Of a stretch of 64,000 nt of DNA, positions 1-9,165 are shown piece after piece (position 1 is the stretch's first letter; the number at the start of each line of letters is the position of its first letter). Origin of the DNA: Stomoxys calcitrans (Eukaryota > Arthropoda > Insecta > Diptera > Muscidae); NCBI RefSeq assembly GCF_963082655.1, contig NC_081553.1:205669897-205733896 (forward strand), given 5' to 3'. A program made the position numbers and the translations under genes. The notes under the pieces are model-generated. The model was not told where the DNA came from, did not search any database, and saw nothing but the letters and a program-made list of their open reading frames with translations.

Positions 1-21
1 TAACCTCAAAAAATCACCCTT
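1..21. mobile_element. Terminal end of a fold-back Tc1/mariner-type element, cut by the window edge
   Basis: The first 21 bases match the right terminus of the elements at 47895-48500 and 62933-63529 (ending tcaccctt), followed by the TA target dinucleotide at 22-23. Only the tip of the right arm is in the window. The identification rests on a short match, but the sequence and the TA are in the expected register. Confidence 0.75.
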
Positions 22-23
22 TA

Positions 24-115
24 CAACGATCACGAATATGGATATTTCGATGTATTGCAAACGAAATGACAAAGTGAATATACCCCATCCTTCGATGGTG
101 AGTATAAAAGTAGGG
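24..115 (-). repeat. INE (DINE-1-like) 5' end fragment
   Basis: On the minus strand this reads as the 5' part of the INE repeats seen throughout the window: a TATACTC(A)CC start at ~107, then the block ending near 'gcaaacgaaatgac'. The fold-back tip ends next to it, so the fold-back element had probably inserted in an INE, as at 62931. Confidence 0.6.
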
Positions 116-1000
116 GATATGGGAGCTATGCCAGGTAAGGATCGATTCTGACTATACTTGGCGCGAATTGGAGTTGGAGGTAAGATTTAATTTAAAATTT
201 TAGTGGCTCAGGAGATCGATTTATATGGGAGCATATTATTGACCGATTCAGACCATACCTGGCGCGATTGGAGATCATAGTGGAACCATTGTGCGAAGTT
301 TCAGCCAAATTGGATAATAATTGCACCCTCTAGGGGCTACAGAAGTCGTATCGATGGATCGGTTTATATGGGGCTGTATCAAATTCTGAACCGGTATGGC
401 CCATTTAAATCCCCAATGACCCACATCAATAAGAAGTACTTTCGAAAAATTTCAAATAGCTAGCCTTACCCGTTCGACCTCTATTATGATGTGCCCAGAC
501 GAACAGCTACACGAACGGACGGACGGACAGACGACTGGAGGGACGGACATGGCTTGATCGACTCAAAATTTCAAAACGATCAAAAATATTTTTACTTTAT
601 AGGGTCCCATCATGGAGGGATCACTGAGGAGATTGTCAGTAAGCTAGAGCACCAACTCAAGGAAGACGACCTATGAAACACTGGTAAGGCGGAGGATTGT
701 ACAAAAGAAGACTCGTACGAGAGAATTCGAGAAGGTCCAGAGATGGGCACTGTTGAAAGGCATGAAACAAGTCAACACGCATTGAGGTCGGCCGCACCGA
801 ACTTTTGGAACCCACCACCATGGATATAATTATTATTCAAGTTTATTATAACACTACTATACCCATATTAATATCCAAATATAGGCCGATCTTAATCATA
901 TTTGGTTCAGGTGCCGTGAAGCTCTATACAAGTAACAGCTCCAAATATCAGGGAAATCGGGTAAAAAATGCGCCATTTATGTGACTAAGCCCTAAATTGG
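97..1000. repeat. Tandem mosaic duplication, copy 1 (INE + short LINE scrap)
   Basis: This ~900-bp block repeats at 999-2168 with an offset of 902-903 bp on its left side. It has an INE body with a gacgg-rich tract (~510-550), a short LINE scrap (~615-780), then a second INE head from 'ccgcaccgaac'. Relative to copy 2 it lacks 263 bp of the LINE scrap, because the offset becomes 1166 bp right of that point. The order INE-LINE-INE is the same in both, so a mosaic was duplicated as a unit. Confidence 0.8.
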
Positions 1001-2168
1001 TGAGTATAAAAGTAGGGGATATGGGAGCTATGCCAGGTAAGGATCGATTCTGACTATACTTGGCGCGAATTGGAGTTGGAGGTAAGATTTAATTTAAAAT
1101 TTTAGTGGCTCAGGAGATCGATTTATATGGGAGCATATTATTGACCGATTCAGACCATACCTGGCGCGATTGGAGCTCATAGTGGAACCATTGTGCGAAG
1201 TTTCAGCCAAATTGGATAATAATTGCACCCTCTAGGGGCTACAGAAGTCGTATCGATGGATCGATTTATATGGGGCTGTATCAAAATCTGAACCGGTATG
1301 GCCCATTTGAAATCCCCAACGACCTACATTGATAAGAAGTACTTTCGAAAAATTTCAAATAGCTAGCCTTACCCGTTCGACCTCTATTATGATGTGCCCA
1401 GACGAACAGCTACTCGAACGGACGGACGGACAGACGACTGGAGGGACGGACATGGCTTGATCGACTCAAAATTTCAAAACAATCAAAAATATTTTTACTT
1501 TATAGGGTCCCATCATGGAGGGATCACTGAGGAGATTGTCAGTAAGCTAGAGGACCAACCCAAGGAACCAATTACTGGTGATCTTCACTGTGAGATACAA
1601 AATACCGGAGTTCAGATTCCATCCTTGGGCGGGATCACCCTGCAGCTGTCGAAGGAGGTAAAATACCTTGGCAAAGCCCTCGATTCGAGGCTGTCGTGGA
1701 AAAGGAATATCTTGGGAAAAGGTAATAAGGCATTGTGGTCTTTTTACTCCTGCAGAAGGATTTTCGATAGAGAGTGGGAGGTAACACCAAAGATTATTTA
1801 TTAGATGCATACGGCCATTGTGAGACCAGTATCGACTGATGAAGCACTGGTAAGGTATAGGATTGTACAAAAGAGGACTCGTACGAGAGAATTCGAGAAG
1901 GTCCAGGGATGGGCACTGTTGAAAGGCATGAAACAAGTCAACACGCATTAAAGTCGGCCGCACCGAACCTTTGGAACCCACCACCATGGATATAATTATT
2001 ATTCAAGTTTATTATAACACTACTATACCCATATTAATATCCAAATATGGGCCGATCTTAATCATATTTGGTTCAGGTGCCGTGAAACTGTATACAAGTA
2101 ACAGTTCCAAATATCAGGGAAATCGGGTAAAAAAATGCGCCATGTATGTGACTAAGCCCTAAATTGGA
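999..2168. repeat. Tandem mosaic duplication, copy 2 (INE + longer LINE scrap)
   Basis: Same arrangement as 97-1000 with only scattered substitutions, but with the LINE portion at 1517-1937 longer by 263 bp. Both copies end in 'gactaagccctaaattgg'. Copy 2 then runs into another LINE fragment at 2169. Copy 1 probably arose from the copy 2 form by an internal deletion, though an insertion in copy 2 cannot be excluded. Confidence 0.8.
1517..1937 (+). pseudogene. LINE reverse transcriptase C-terminal (thumb) fragment
   Basis: Plus-strand translation gives pieces that align with the segment just after the RT palm of the LINE at 11877-13510: SLGGITLQLSKEVKYLGK here matches SLDGFTLRLSKEAKYLA there, followed by DSRLSWK. 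The frame is open from 1394 to 1804 only because INE sequence happens to read through; the start there is not a gene start. The family is an RNase H-bearing non-LTR retrotransposon (I/LOA-like by layout). Both ends are abrupt and no catalytic motif is present, so this is a dead fragment. Confidence 0.7.
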
Positions 2169-2725
2169 TGATCGATCTACATGATAGGTGGCCAGGTAGA
2201 GGCCGGCAATCAGGACATCGAAATACCTACACATGTGGCCATAACGGATGACCTCATCAGGGACATCGTGGACGAGGAGAAAATAGAGTGGGCGGTCCGT
2301 ACTTTCAGAACCAACGCCCGAGGTCTTCAGAGGGGCACCACACATATACCTTGAAGGCAGGTCGGTGGAGACGGCGCTGCATGAGGTGGTACAGGAGGTC
2401 GAGTCGTCTCTCCGACATAAGGATTACACTTTGGGGAGTGGGCTTTCAATAATGTGGAGATTGGGGCGATAGTCGCCACAATGGACCGCAAGGGGAATCT
2501 CCCAATGGACAAATAATATGCTTTATGGCAGGATTAACAATGCAAACCTGGGAGATTGTGTGGTCAGAAGGCGGGTGACCAGAGGAACGCCCCAAAGAGG
2601 TGTGTTCTCATCGATACTGTTGAACCTAGTGATGAAGGAAATCCTACTGGATCTCCGTGAAGACGGCTCGAGGTGCTGGTCCAAAGCAAGTTTCTGTCAA
2701 CGATCAGCAAGATCATGAAAGTGTC
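2169..2725 (+). pseudogene. LINE reverse transcriptase fragment, left of the BEL insertion
   Basis: Translation in shifting frames shows RT palm landmarks of the same LINE family: a segment ending AFNNVEIGAIVATMDR (about 2446-2480), then NMLYGRINNANLGDCVVRR, then TPQRGVFSSILLNLVMKEILLDL (motif B region, 2518-2680). The following YADD block is absent, replaced by a compressed stretch. The fragment stops at the gtgtc of the BEL target site, and the next LINE codons resume at 11877. Several frameshifts and stops make it non-functional. Confidence 0.8.
2721..2725. repeat. Target site duplication (left), gtgtc
   Basis: The five bases before the left LTR are gtgtc, and the same five follow the right LTR at 11877-11881. 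A 5-bp duplication is typical for BEL/Pao integrases. Removing the element and one copy puts the two LINE fragments back in the same reading direction without loss. Confidence 0.95.
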
Positions 2726-3312
2726 TGTTAAAGTTTATGGGGATAAAACATTTAGATTTAAAAATGGGTTCATAAATAAATAAATTTATGAATTACCATT
2801 ACACCAATGGTGGGAGAAAATCGCTTTACCCAGAGGATGGGAAAAGGTAAGAGTATCGGGAGTTGATACTATGGATCTAAAACAATTCTTTTCAAAATTG
2901 GAAAGAACCAAGGAGTTGTGGGAAACGAGTAGGAAACCACGGGATTGTGGTCAGACACAATACCAAATATTGCAGTCAAGTTATAAGGGAAATAAAAATG
3001 CTCCTTTTTTCAAACAACTTACATTTGTACTTTTATTTATACTTAGGTGAGATGTGATCTGGTTCGCTGCTGAGACAAGAAGAGACCCTATGCTTAGTCT
3101 TTACTTGACAGGCCAGTTCGTAGAATATGCGAACTGCCAACGAGATAAAAGAAAGAGCCCTAATTGCCAGATCAATACATATTAAAAATAGGGGGAAAAA
3201 TTTATGTACTGTAAAGTTAATACATACTGATTCATATTAAAATATTTTTGAGTTATTATCAAAGTTCAAACTTATTTCATTTCTTAAAAATAAGGGTAAA
3301 GTACAGTAAACA
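2726..3312 (-). repeat. BEL/Pao 3' LTR
   Basis: 587 bp, identical to 11290-11876 except one base. Read on the minus strand it begins TGTTTACTG and ends TTTAACA. A TATAAATA-like box overlapping an AATAAA signal lies near 3032-3041. It directly follows the polypurine tract at 3313-3325 in element orientation. Confidence 0.95.
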
Positions 3313-3325
3313 TCCTGCCCCCCTT
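3313..3325 (-). other. Polypurine tract (plus-strand primer)
   Basis: Minus-strand sequence AAGGGGGGCAGGA is all purine but for one C and abuts the TG of the 3' LTR. This is the expected site for second-strand priming in LTR retrotransposons. Confidence 0.85.
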
Positions 3326-3361
3326 GGCCAGTATTGGCCAAAGAGAGAAGGTCTAATGTCC

Positions 3362-3883
3362 TTAAAGAGTCCTTTGCAGACGATCCAATGCCATCATCGC
3401 AATCTGCACACATCGCCGTAAATTTGTAGTGGGAGGAAGTGAAGAGGTTGTCTTTTGTTGAGATCGTTGTCGTTTACACTCGGCTAAATTCCGTCTGTTA
3501 ATTCCATTTTGGTTTCTCACCGATTTACTTTGCCTTGTGACATTAGAGCGTACATTTCTTGGAGTTTCACATTTTTTGGAAGGTCTAGCTTGTATACGAT
3601 CTGTAATAGGAAGATGCAATAGTGTATTATGTGCATGGCCGCAGCGCTGACACAAGTCCGGTGATGTACAGCCTGCCGAATCATGTGATCTTGCCATACA
3701 ATTCATACAATACCCATGAGCTCGCACAGCTCGACGCCGATCCTTAACGCTCATTGCCAAGAACATTTTGCAGTATTTCAACGGATGATACTTACGGCAG
3801 ATGAGACACTGGTGTAGGTTTGAATTTTTAGGACCCCTATAATGGAATATTTCTCTGGATAAATGATAAAGATTTGCAACATT
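3362..3883 (-). CDS. BEL/Pao extra 3' frame: zinc-knuckle protein (ORF3), no ATG at its 5' end
   Basis: The minus-strand frame is open from 3883 (after a TAA) to the TAA at 3362-3364. It encodes three Cys/His clusters in a row: QCLICRKYHPLKYC, then CMNCMARSHDSAGC, then CQRCGHAHNTLLH. These resemble the knuckles of the element's own gag (residues ~326-390). A basic, Ser/Arg/Gln-rich tail of ~80 residues follows. The first knuckle lies upstream of any ATG in this frame; the first in-frame ATG is near 3766. AG dinucleotides preceded by T/C (for example TTATCCAG, exon start ~3854) could serve as splice acceptors, so a spliced subgenomic message is possible. It lies between pol and the 3' LTR, where retroviruses place env, but there is no signal peptide or membrane segment. 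It may be a nucleic-acid-binding accessory protein; that function is inferred. Confidence 0.65.
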   Translation of the reverse strand, partial: NVANLYHLSREIFHYRGPKNSNLHQCLICRKYHPLKYCKMFLAMSVKDRRRAVRAHGYCMNCMARSHDSAGCTSPDLCQRCGHAHNTLLHLPITDRIQARPSKKCETPRNVRSNVTRQSKSVRNQNGINRRNLAECKRQRSQQKTTSSLPPTTNLRRCVQIAMMALDRLQRTL

Positions 3884-3989
3884 TTACAAAAACTTTAATA
3901 AGAAATGGAGCATATACTGGACACCTCTGATGTTTTATTGAAAAAGGAGATTTTCAAATGATTTTGGGAAAGTAAACTATTTTGGGATT

Positions 3990-6983
3990 TTAGGATATTG
4001 TAGGAAATGTTGAAGGATTTTTACTACAAGTCTTCGTGTCCGAGGGGAGAAGGCAAATCTTCGTTATTGGTCTTGTGAGAACACCCATCTGTGTACGTAT
4101 ATCCGCCACTCTAACATGACCATCGCTACCGTAGTAAGTTTTCTTAATCCTCCCTAATCGCCATTCGCATGGTGGGAGAAGTTCGTCTTTAATGACAACG
4201 AGTTGGCCGATAGAGCTATCGTCCTTTACATTTTTCCACTTGTACCTTCTGTGGAGTTCTTTCAAGTACTCGTCCTTCCATCGACGAGCGAATTGGTGCT
4301 GAAGAGCCTTGAGTTTATCCCATCTATCTGTTAAACAAAGGGGTTCTGAGGGTGTTTCTGGAAAGGCCATCAATGGGGCACCCCTCAGAAAATGTCCTGG
4401 TGTCAATGCCAATATTTCGTGGGGATCATCGGTCATAGGTGATAGTGGCCGAGAATTCAAAACAGCTTCAATACGAATTAATAGAGTGGAGAACTCTTCA
4501 AAGGTGTACTTATAATTATGTGCCACTTTTCGGAAAAGAGTTTTAAAGGATTTTACTCCAGCTTCCCAAATCCCTCCCATATGTGGGGCATTTGGAGGGA
4601 TAAAGGACCAATTAAAACCGTGGGATGAGTACTTTTCAGAGATGTCCTTGAATGAGGACTTTATAAAGTGTTCAAAGGACTCTCGAAGGATTCTTTCAGC
4701 TCCCACGAAGTTTGTCCCGTTGTCAGAATAAAGTTGTTTCGGTAGGCCTCTTCGACCCACAAACCTTGTAAAGGCTGCTATAAACGAATTGGAGGAGAGA
4801 TCAGAGCAGATCTCAAGGTGTAACGCTTTTGTGCAAAAGCAAACAAAAATACAGACATATCCTTTATGATATGCTGCTTGTCGAACAATGGAAGTCTTAA
4901 TGGAAAAGGGGCCTGCGAAATCCAAGCCAGTCACAGTAAAAGGGAGGGAAAAATTGGTTCTTTCGGGTGGCAGTGCAGCCATGATTTGGGATTGAACCTT
5001 TTGCTTGTATATGACGCACGTTTTACAGTTTCTAATACACTTTTTTATGAGTGGTCGCAGCCTTGAGATATAATACTCTTGCCTAATGGTCCTGAGCATA
5101 AGAGAGTGTTCAGCATGCATGAGGAGTTCATGTGTAAATTTTACAAAAAGTTCAGAAAATCTCGATTGAGCCGGTAAAATAATTGGATGACGTTCGTTAT
5201 AAGTGAGATCTGAATTGACCAACCTTCCATTTGCTCTTATGGTATCGTCTGAGTCAATAAAGGGGTTAAGGGAGTAAAGTGAGCTTTTCTTGCTAACTAT
5301 TTTAGCTGTACAAAGAGAGTGATACTCTGATGCGTAATACCTTTTTTGGGTTAAGGTAATGAGTCGATTTTTCACCAAATTAAATTCTTGAAAGGAAATA
5401 GTGGGTGTTGTGAATGGGGGATAATCAAATGATCTTGAGATTTTGGAGTAAAATCGGAAAACATAAGCAAGAACCCGTATGGCCTTGTCCCATTTTGAAA
5501 ACCTTTCTAATGTGTCGGATTGGTCATCGAACGTGTGAAATACTTTTATCCTTCGCATTTCTGGTGGATTCTCAGATAAGAATCTGGACTTTGGCCAATC
5601 CTCGGGGGGGCCAAGAAGCCATGTCGGTCCATGCCACCACAATGTGTTATTCATGAGATCAACAGAGCTACACCCACGGGATCCTAGGTCTGCTGGATTA
5701 TCTGCGGAGCGTATATGACGCCAGATGCAGTTTCCAACATTGTGGAGGATTTTGGAAGTCCTGTTGGCCACATAAGTTTTCCACGTATTAGGTGGTTTTT
5801 CCAGCCAGCCCAGTACAATGGACGAATCACACCAGAGAAACATATCGTAGTTCTGAATTGGGAGAGAGGTTATGAGTTGTCTCATTAATTTCGAGAGTAA
5901 AACGGCTCCACAAAGTTCCAATCTTGGGAGACTGACTGGATCAATAGGAGCGACCTTCGTTTTGGAGACAAGAAGGTGGCACTGGACAGAATCCTCCGTT
6001 CGAGTTCTCAAGTAGACCGCAGCACAGTACGCCTTTTCTGAGGCGTCACAGAAACCGTGTATCTGCGTATGATATAATGGGGCAAAATTGATCCAGCGAG
6101 GTATTTTTATATCAGCCAGCTGGGAAAGATTTACGACAAATTTATTCCACTTTAATAGAGAGGAGGGCTTTACATTCTCGTCCCAATCGGTCCCTTCCAA
6201 CCACAGCTGTTGCAAAAGGAATTTTGCCTGGATGATTATTGGGGAAATCCAACCAGCTGGGTCGAAAAGCTTCGAAGAAGCCGATAATGTTTGCCTTTTA
6301 GTTATAGCTTCAGAGGGCGATATATTTGCAACTTGATACGAAAATTGGTCGTTGAGGGCGTTCCATTGGATACCCAATGTCTTTGCCGAACTAGTTTCAT
6401 TGAACTTTAGAAAATTCGTATCCAACAGACAATCCTTTGGGACGGAATTTATAACTTGTGGGCAGTTTGAAGTTATCTTTTTGAAAGGAAAACCGGCTGA
6501 ACTTAGGACTTTGATTAATTGTGATAGGGAATCAATAGTTGAGGCTATATTGTGTGCTCCTGAGAGGACGTCATCGACGTAAATTTCTCTCTGCAAAATT
6601 TGAGACGCCTGAGGGTGTGTATCCGCTGAATCACGAGCTAACTGCAAAATTGTCCTTATTGCCAAGTAGGGGGCTGAACTAACACCAAAAGTCACGGTAT
6701 TAAGGGCATAATCTCTAATGGGACTAGTGGGTTCTGGCCGGAAAAGTATCCTTTGGAAGTTCGTGTGGTCCTTGTGAACTAATATCTGGCGGTACATCTT
6801 CTCGATGTCACCGCTGAAAACGTACCTATACAGACGCCAGTTCAAAATCAAAGTCGAAAGGTCTAATTGTAGGGATGGACCGATATACAACACGTCATTA
6901 AGGGACTTTCCTGAGGAGGTAGTATGTACTTTGAGATGAGTCTTTGGAAATTTCATGAGGCGTAACCTCCTCCATATGGCCAA
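3990..6983 (-). CDS. pol: BEL/Pao pol: RT (N-terminally damaged), RNase H, integrase, C-terminal domain
   Basis: About 997 codons open; the true protein would continue from the frame at 6898-9165. RT: GDIEKMYRQI (motif A Asp, residue ~59) and YVDD (135-138) are intact. RNase H: HGFCDASEKAYCAAVY, then PRLELCGA and WCDSSIVLGWL supply the expected acidic residues. Integrase: an H-H-C-C zinc domain (HELLMHAEH ... CKTCVIYK), then a D,D-35-E-type core with TGLDFAGPF, YSDNGTNFVGA and PHMGGIWEAGVKSFK. The end matches the BEL/Pao integrase C-terminal domain (DUF5641-like: DRWDKLKALQHQFARRWKDEYL). The apparent start near 6983 is not a real start: it lies inside the preceding frame, shifted. The RT block before TSSGKSLND that normally contains a conserved LRVVFD-like motif is missing at the junction, so a deletion plus frameshift separates this frame from gag-pro. 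Downstream modules read as intact. Confidence 0.93.
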   Translation of the reverse strand: MAIWRRLRLMKFPKTHLKVHTTSSGKSLNDVLYIGPSLQLDLSTLILNWRLYRYVFSGDIEKMYRQILVHKDHTNFQRILFRPEPTSPIRDYALNTVTFGVSSAPYLAIRTILQLARDSADTHPQASQILQREIYVDDVLSGAHNIASTIDSLSQLIKVLSSAGFPFKKITSNCPQVINSVPKDCLLDTNFLKFNETSSAKTLGIQWNALNDQFSYQVANISPSEAITKRQTLSASSKLFDPAGWISPIIIQAKFLLQQLWLEGTDWDENVKPSSLLKWNKFVVNLSQLADIKIPRWINFAPLYHTQIHGFCDASEKAYCAAVYLRTRTEDSVQCHLLVSKTKVAPIDPVSLPRLELCGAVLLSKLMRQLITSLPIQNYDMFLWCDSSIVLGWLEKPPNTWKTYVANRTSKILHNVGNCIWRHIRSADNPADLGSRGCSSVDLMNNTLWWHGPTWLLGPPEDWPKSRFLSENPPEMRRIKVFHTFDDQSDTLERFSKWDKAIRVLAYVFRFYSKISRSFDYPPFTTPTISFQEFNLVKNRLITLTQKRYYASEYHSLCTAKIVSKKSSLYSLNPFIDSDDTIRANGRLVNSDLTYNERHPIILPAQSRFSELFVKFTHELLMHAEHSLMLRTIRQEYYISRLRPLIKKCIRNCKTCVIYKQKVQSQIMAALPPERTNFSLPFTVTGLDFAGPFSIKTSIVRQAAYHKGYVCIFVCFCTKALHLEICSDLSSNSFIAAFTRFVGRRGLPKQLYSDNGTNFVGAERILRESFEHFIKSSFKDISEKYSSHGFNWSFIPPNAPHMGGIWEAGVKSFKTLFRKVAHNYKYTFEEFSTLLIRIEAVLNSRPLSPMTDDPHEILALTPGHFLRGAPLMAFPETPSEPLCLTDRWDKLKALQHQFARRWKDEYLKELHRRYKWKNVKDDSSIGQLVVIKDELLPPCEWRLGRIKKTYYGSDGHVRVADIRTQMGVLTRPITKICLLPSDTKTCSKNPSTFPTIS

Positions 6984-9165
6984 GGGAAATATATTCCTTT
7001 AATATATTGTAATATGTGTTCGCCATTTCTGGTTTCCTGCCTAGAGACTGTTCCATACGCAAGTACTGGATAAGGGAAATATGTCGTGAAATGCCTAGAC
7101 CTAGTTCCTTGTGATTTTCGGACTTAAAAGGAAGTTTTACTATGTATCGACCTTCTGCGTTTCGAGTGGTGGTTTGACAGAAAAAACTTTCGCAATACTC
7201 ATCATCTGGGGATATAGGAGGGCTTGAAAGAATCTCTTCCTGCTCCCAAAACAATCGCAGTTGTTGGCTTATCGGATCCTCAGAAGTTTCGGTGGTTTCA
7301 ATAGCGAATGATGAGCAATTGAGGGTTTCTAATGGACCGCTAATTATCCACCCAAATATAGTCGCTTGGGCCAAAAGAGAATTTGGCAACTTCTTGACCC
7401 CATCAAGAAGTAATTTTGGCATGACATTGCTGCCGATCAACAAATCTACGGGTCCAGGAGAAAAGAATTCAGGATCAGCCAGATCTAAATCAGATAAATC
7501 GTCATAAGAATAATCTGATTGAGGGACAAAAAAGTTTGGCAGTAGTCGGGTTATCTTGGGGACGACAATTGCTTGGATGGCCAGCGAGTGGTCATGTTTC
7601 CTCGAATATAGGGTGAGCTTACAAAAGGACTTTGAGTTTGCCACTACACCGCCGCCCATTCCCCGTATTTGAAAATTCATTGGTTCGGTTGGAAGCAACA
7701 AACGCTGCTGCAAACGTTTAGAGATAAAGGTTTTTTCTGACCCTTGGTCAAGAAAAGCACGAGCACTAAATGTGTCTCCATTATGGATTATGGAGACTAA
7801 AGCGGTTGGCAAAAGGGTTTTCTCGCAGAGCTGGTTGTTCTCGGAAACATAATGAGACGACGTTTGGGTCACTTGGTAAAAGTCTTGGCTAGGAGTGGAA
7901 GTGGATGGTAATTCAATAGGAGAGTTTACGTCAACAGGGTTTGTGGTATTTACGTTAGACTTGTTTGGAGAAGATTTGGTGTTGGAATTGGGAAAGTGCA
8001 AGAGCGTATGGTGGTTTTTCTTGCACGTTGTGCACAGAAATTTGCTTTTGCAATCGCTCCGAATATGTGTATATGACAAGCAGTTTAAACACGTATTATT
8101 CTGCCGTACAAATTCGCTGCGAGCTTGGGGACTCATTTTTAGGAATTCTTGGCAGCTTCGAAGAGAATGGTTGGAGTTGCAAATCTTACAGGGAAATTGG
8201 GCTTTACTTTCTGTATTGAAAGCATGAATATCAGAATCCTGTTTTCTACTGTTCCCTTTCTTGGCGCCCTGGATGCTATTGAGTCTTTCGACCACCTCAT
8301 ACCGATTGGAAAGAAAGGTATCCATTTGGTCCCAATTGGGGAGATCCCTATGTGATTTCAATGACTGTTCCCATAGTGAAAGGGTTTCATGTGGGAGTTT
8401 TGTAGAGCACAAAAACACGAGGATAGGGTCCCAATCGGCTGTGGAAATTTTCTGAGCATTTAAAGCGGCCAAACAATCATTTATTGTAGCCTGGATTTCC
8501 TGAAGGGCCTCGCTGCTTTCGGAGGGGATTTGCTTTAAATTGAGGAGGATTTTTAGTTGGTTGTCGACCAAAATTCTCCTGTTTTCGTAACGAGTCTTTA
8601 AAGCATCCCACGCCAGAGCAAAATTCTCTCCACAGAGCTTATATTTCTTCACAATAAGTGCCGCCTGGCCTCTTACCTTCAAACGAAGGTGATACAACTT
8701 TTGTACGGCCGATAATCTGGGATGTTCTCCATACACTGCGGAGAACATGTCCCTGAATGAGGGCCATTCCTCATAGCCCCCATAGAAGATCTCTGTGTCG
8801 CAAGGAGGGACCTTTATGCAGGGAACAGAGTTGTCCATAATTGGACTTTCTAAAACAGGAGAAGAGGATGAATTATAGGGGTTTATGAGGGTCTTTTGCA
8901 AGTCCAAAATCCTGGCTTTACAAGACTGAAAGTCACTTGTACATTTAACAAACTTCTTTCTAGCTGACTGTAGCAGCCCCTCATCAGAATTTGAGTCCTT
9001 CGAAATACAAAGTGTCCTATAAGTCTTTTGAAGAATTGTCCATCTATCATTTAGCTCCTGAAGAGCAACTTCAAGGCGAGAATCGGAAAGGTCCTCCACG
9101 GGCGTGTCGCCAAAGCTAGCAGAAAATGTTATTAAATTATCAGAATCGAAAATGAATTCTTCCAT
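6898..9165 (-). CDS. gag: BEL/Pao gag-protease frame, ending in the RT N-terminus
   Basis: 755 codons from an ATG at 9165. Residues ~119-290 match the BEL gag domain (DUF1759-like: FYGGYEEWPSFRDMF, KLYHLRLKVRGQA). Zinc knuckles lie at ~326-390 (CKICNSNHSLRSC, CLNCLSYTHIRSDC, CTTCKKNHHTLLH). The aspartic protease (DUF1758-like) has its active site FLDQGSE at 471-477, with RGMGGG after it and PVDLLIGSNV near 580. It ends with the RT N-terminal arm (FWEQEEI; LRMEQSLG), then YYLLRKVP and a stop. The stop overlaps the pol frame by 86 bp, but the overlap is the site of a deletion rather than a designed frameshift, since expected RT residues are absent. The product would be a virus-like-particle structural polyprotein acting in the cytoplasm. 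Confidence 0.93.
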   Translation of the reverse strand: MEEFIFDSDNLITFSASFGDTPVEDLSDSRLEVALQELNDRWTILQKTYRTLCISKDSNSDEGLLQSARKKFVKCTSDFQSCKARILDLQKTLINPYNSSSSPVLESPIMDNSVPCIKVPPCDTEIFYGGYEEWPSFRDMFSAVYGEHPRLSAVQKLYHLRLKVRGQAALIVKKYKLCGENFALAWDALKTRYENRRILVDNQLKILLNLKQIPSESSEALQEIQATINDCLAALNAQKISTADWDPILVFLCSTKLPHETLSLWEQSLKSHRDLPNWDQMDTFLSNRYEVVERLNSIQGAKKGNSRKQDSDIHAFNTESKAQFPCKICNSNHSLRSCQEFLKMSPQARSEFVRQNNTCLNCLSYTHIRSDCKSKFLCTTCKKNHHTLLHFPNSNTKSSPNKSNVNTTNPVDVNSPIELPSTSTPSQDFYQVTQTSSHYVSENNQLCEKTLLPTALVSIIHNGDTFSARAFLDQGSEKTFISKRLQQRLLLPTEPMNFQIRGMGGGVVANSKSFCKLTLYSRKHDHSLAIQAIVVPKITRLLPNFFVPQSDYSYDDLSDLDLADPEFFSPGPVDLLIGSNVMPKLLLDGVKKLPNSLLAQATIFGWIISGPLETLNCSSFAIETTETSEDPISQQLRLFWEQEEILSSPPISPDDEYCESFFCQTTTRNAEGRYIVKLPFKSENHKELGLGISRHISLIQYLRMEQSLGRKPEMANTYYNILKEYISLGHMEEVTPHEISKDSSQSTYYLLRKVP

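Noticed and set aside
1547..1987. 146-codon minus-strand frame at 1547-1987
   Set aside because: Antisense to a recognisable LINE fragment; shadow frame.
6898..6983. Programmed frameshift between gag-pro and pol
   Set aside because: The overlap lies inside RT and lacks residues that belong between the two sides in BEL/Pao proteins, so it is a deletion lesion rather than a recoding site.
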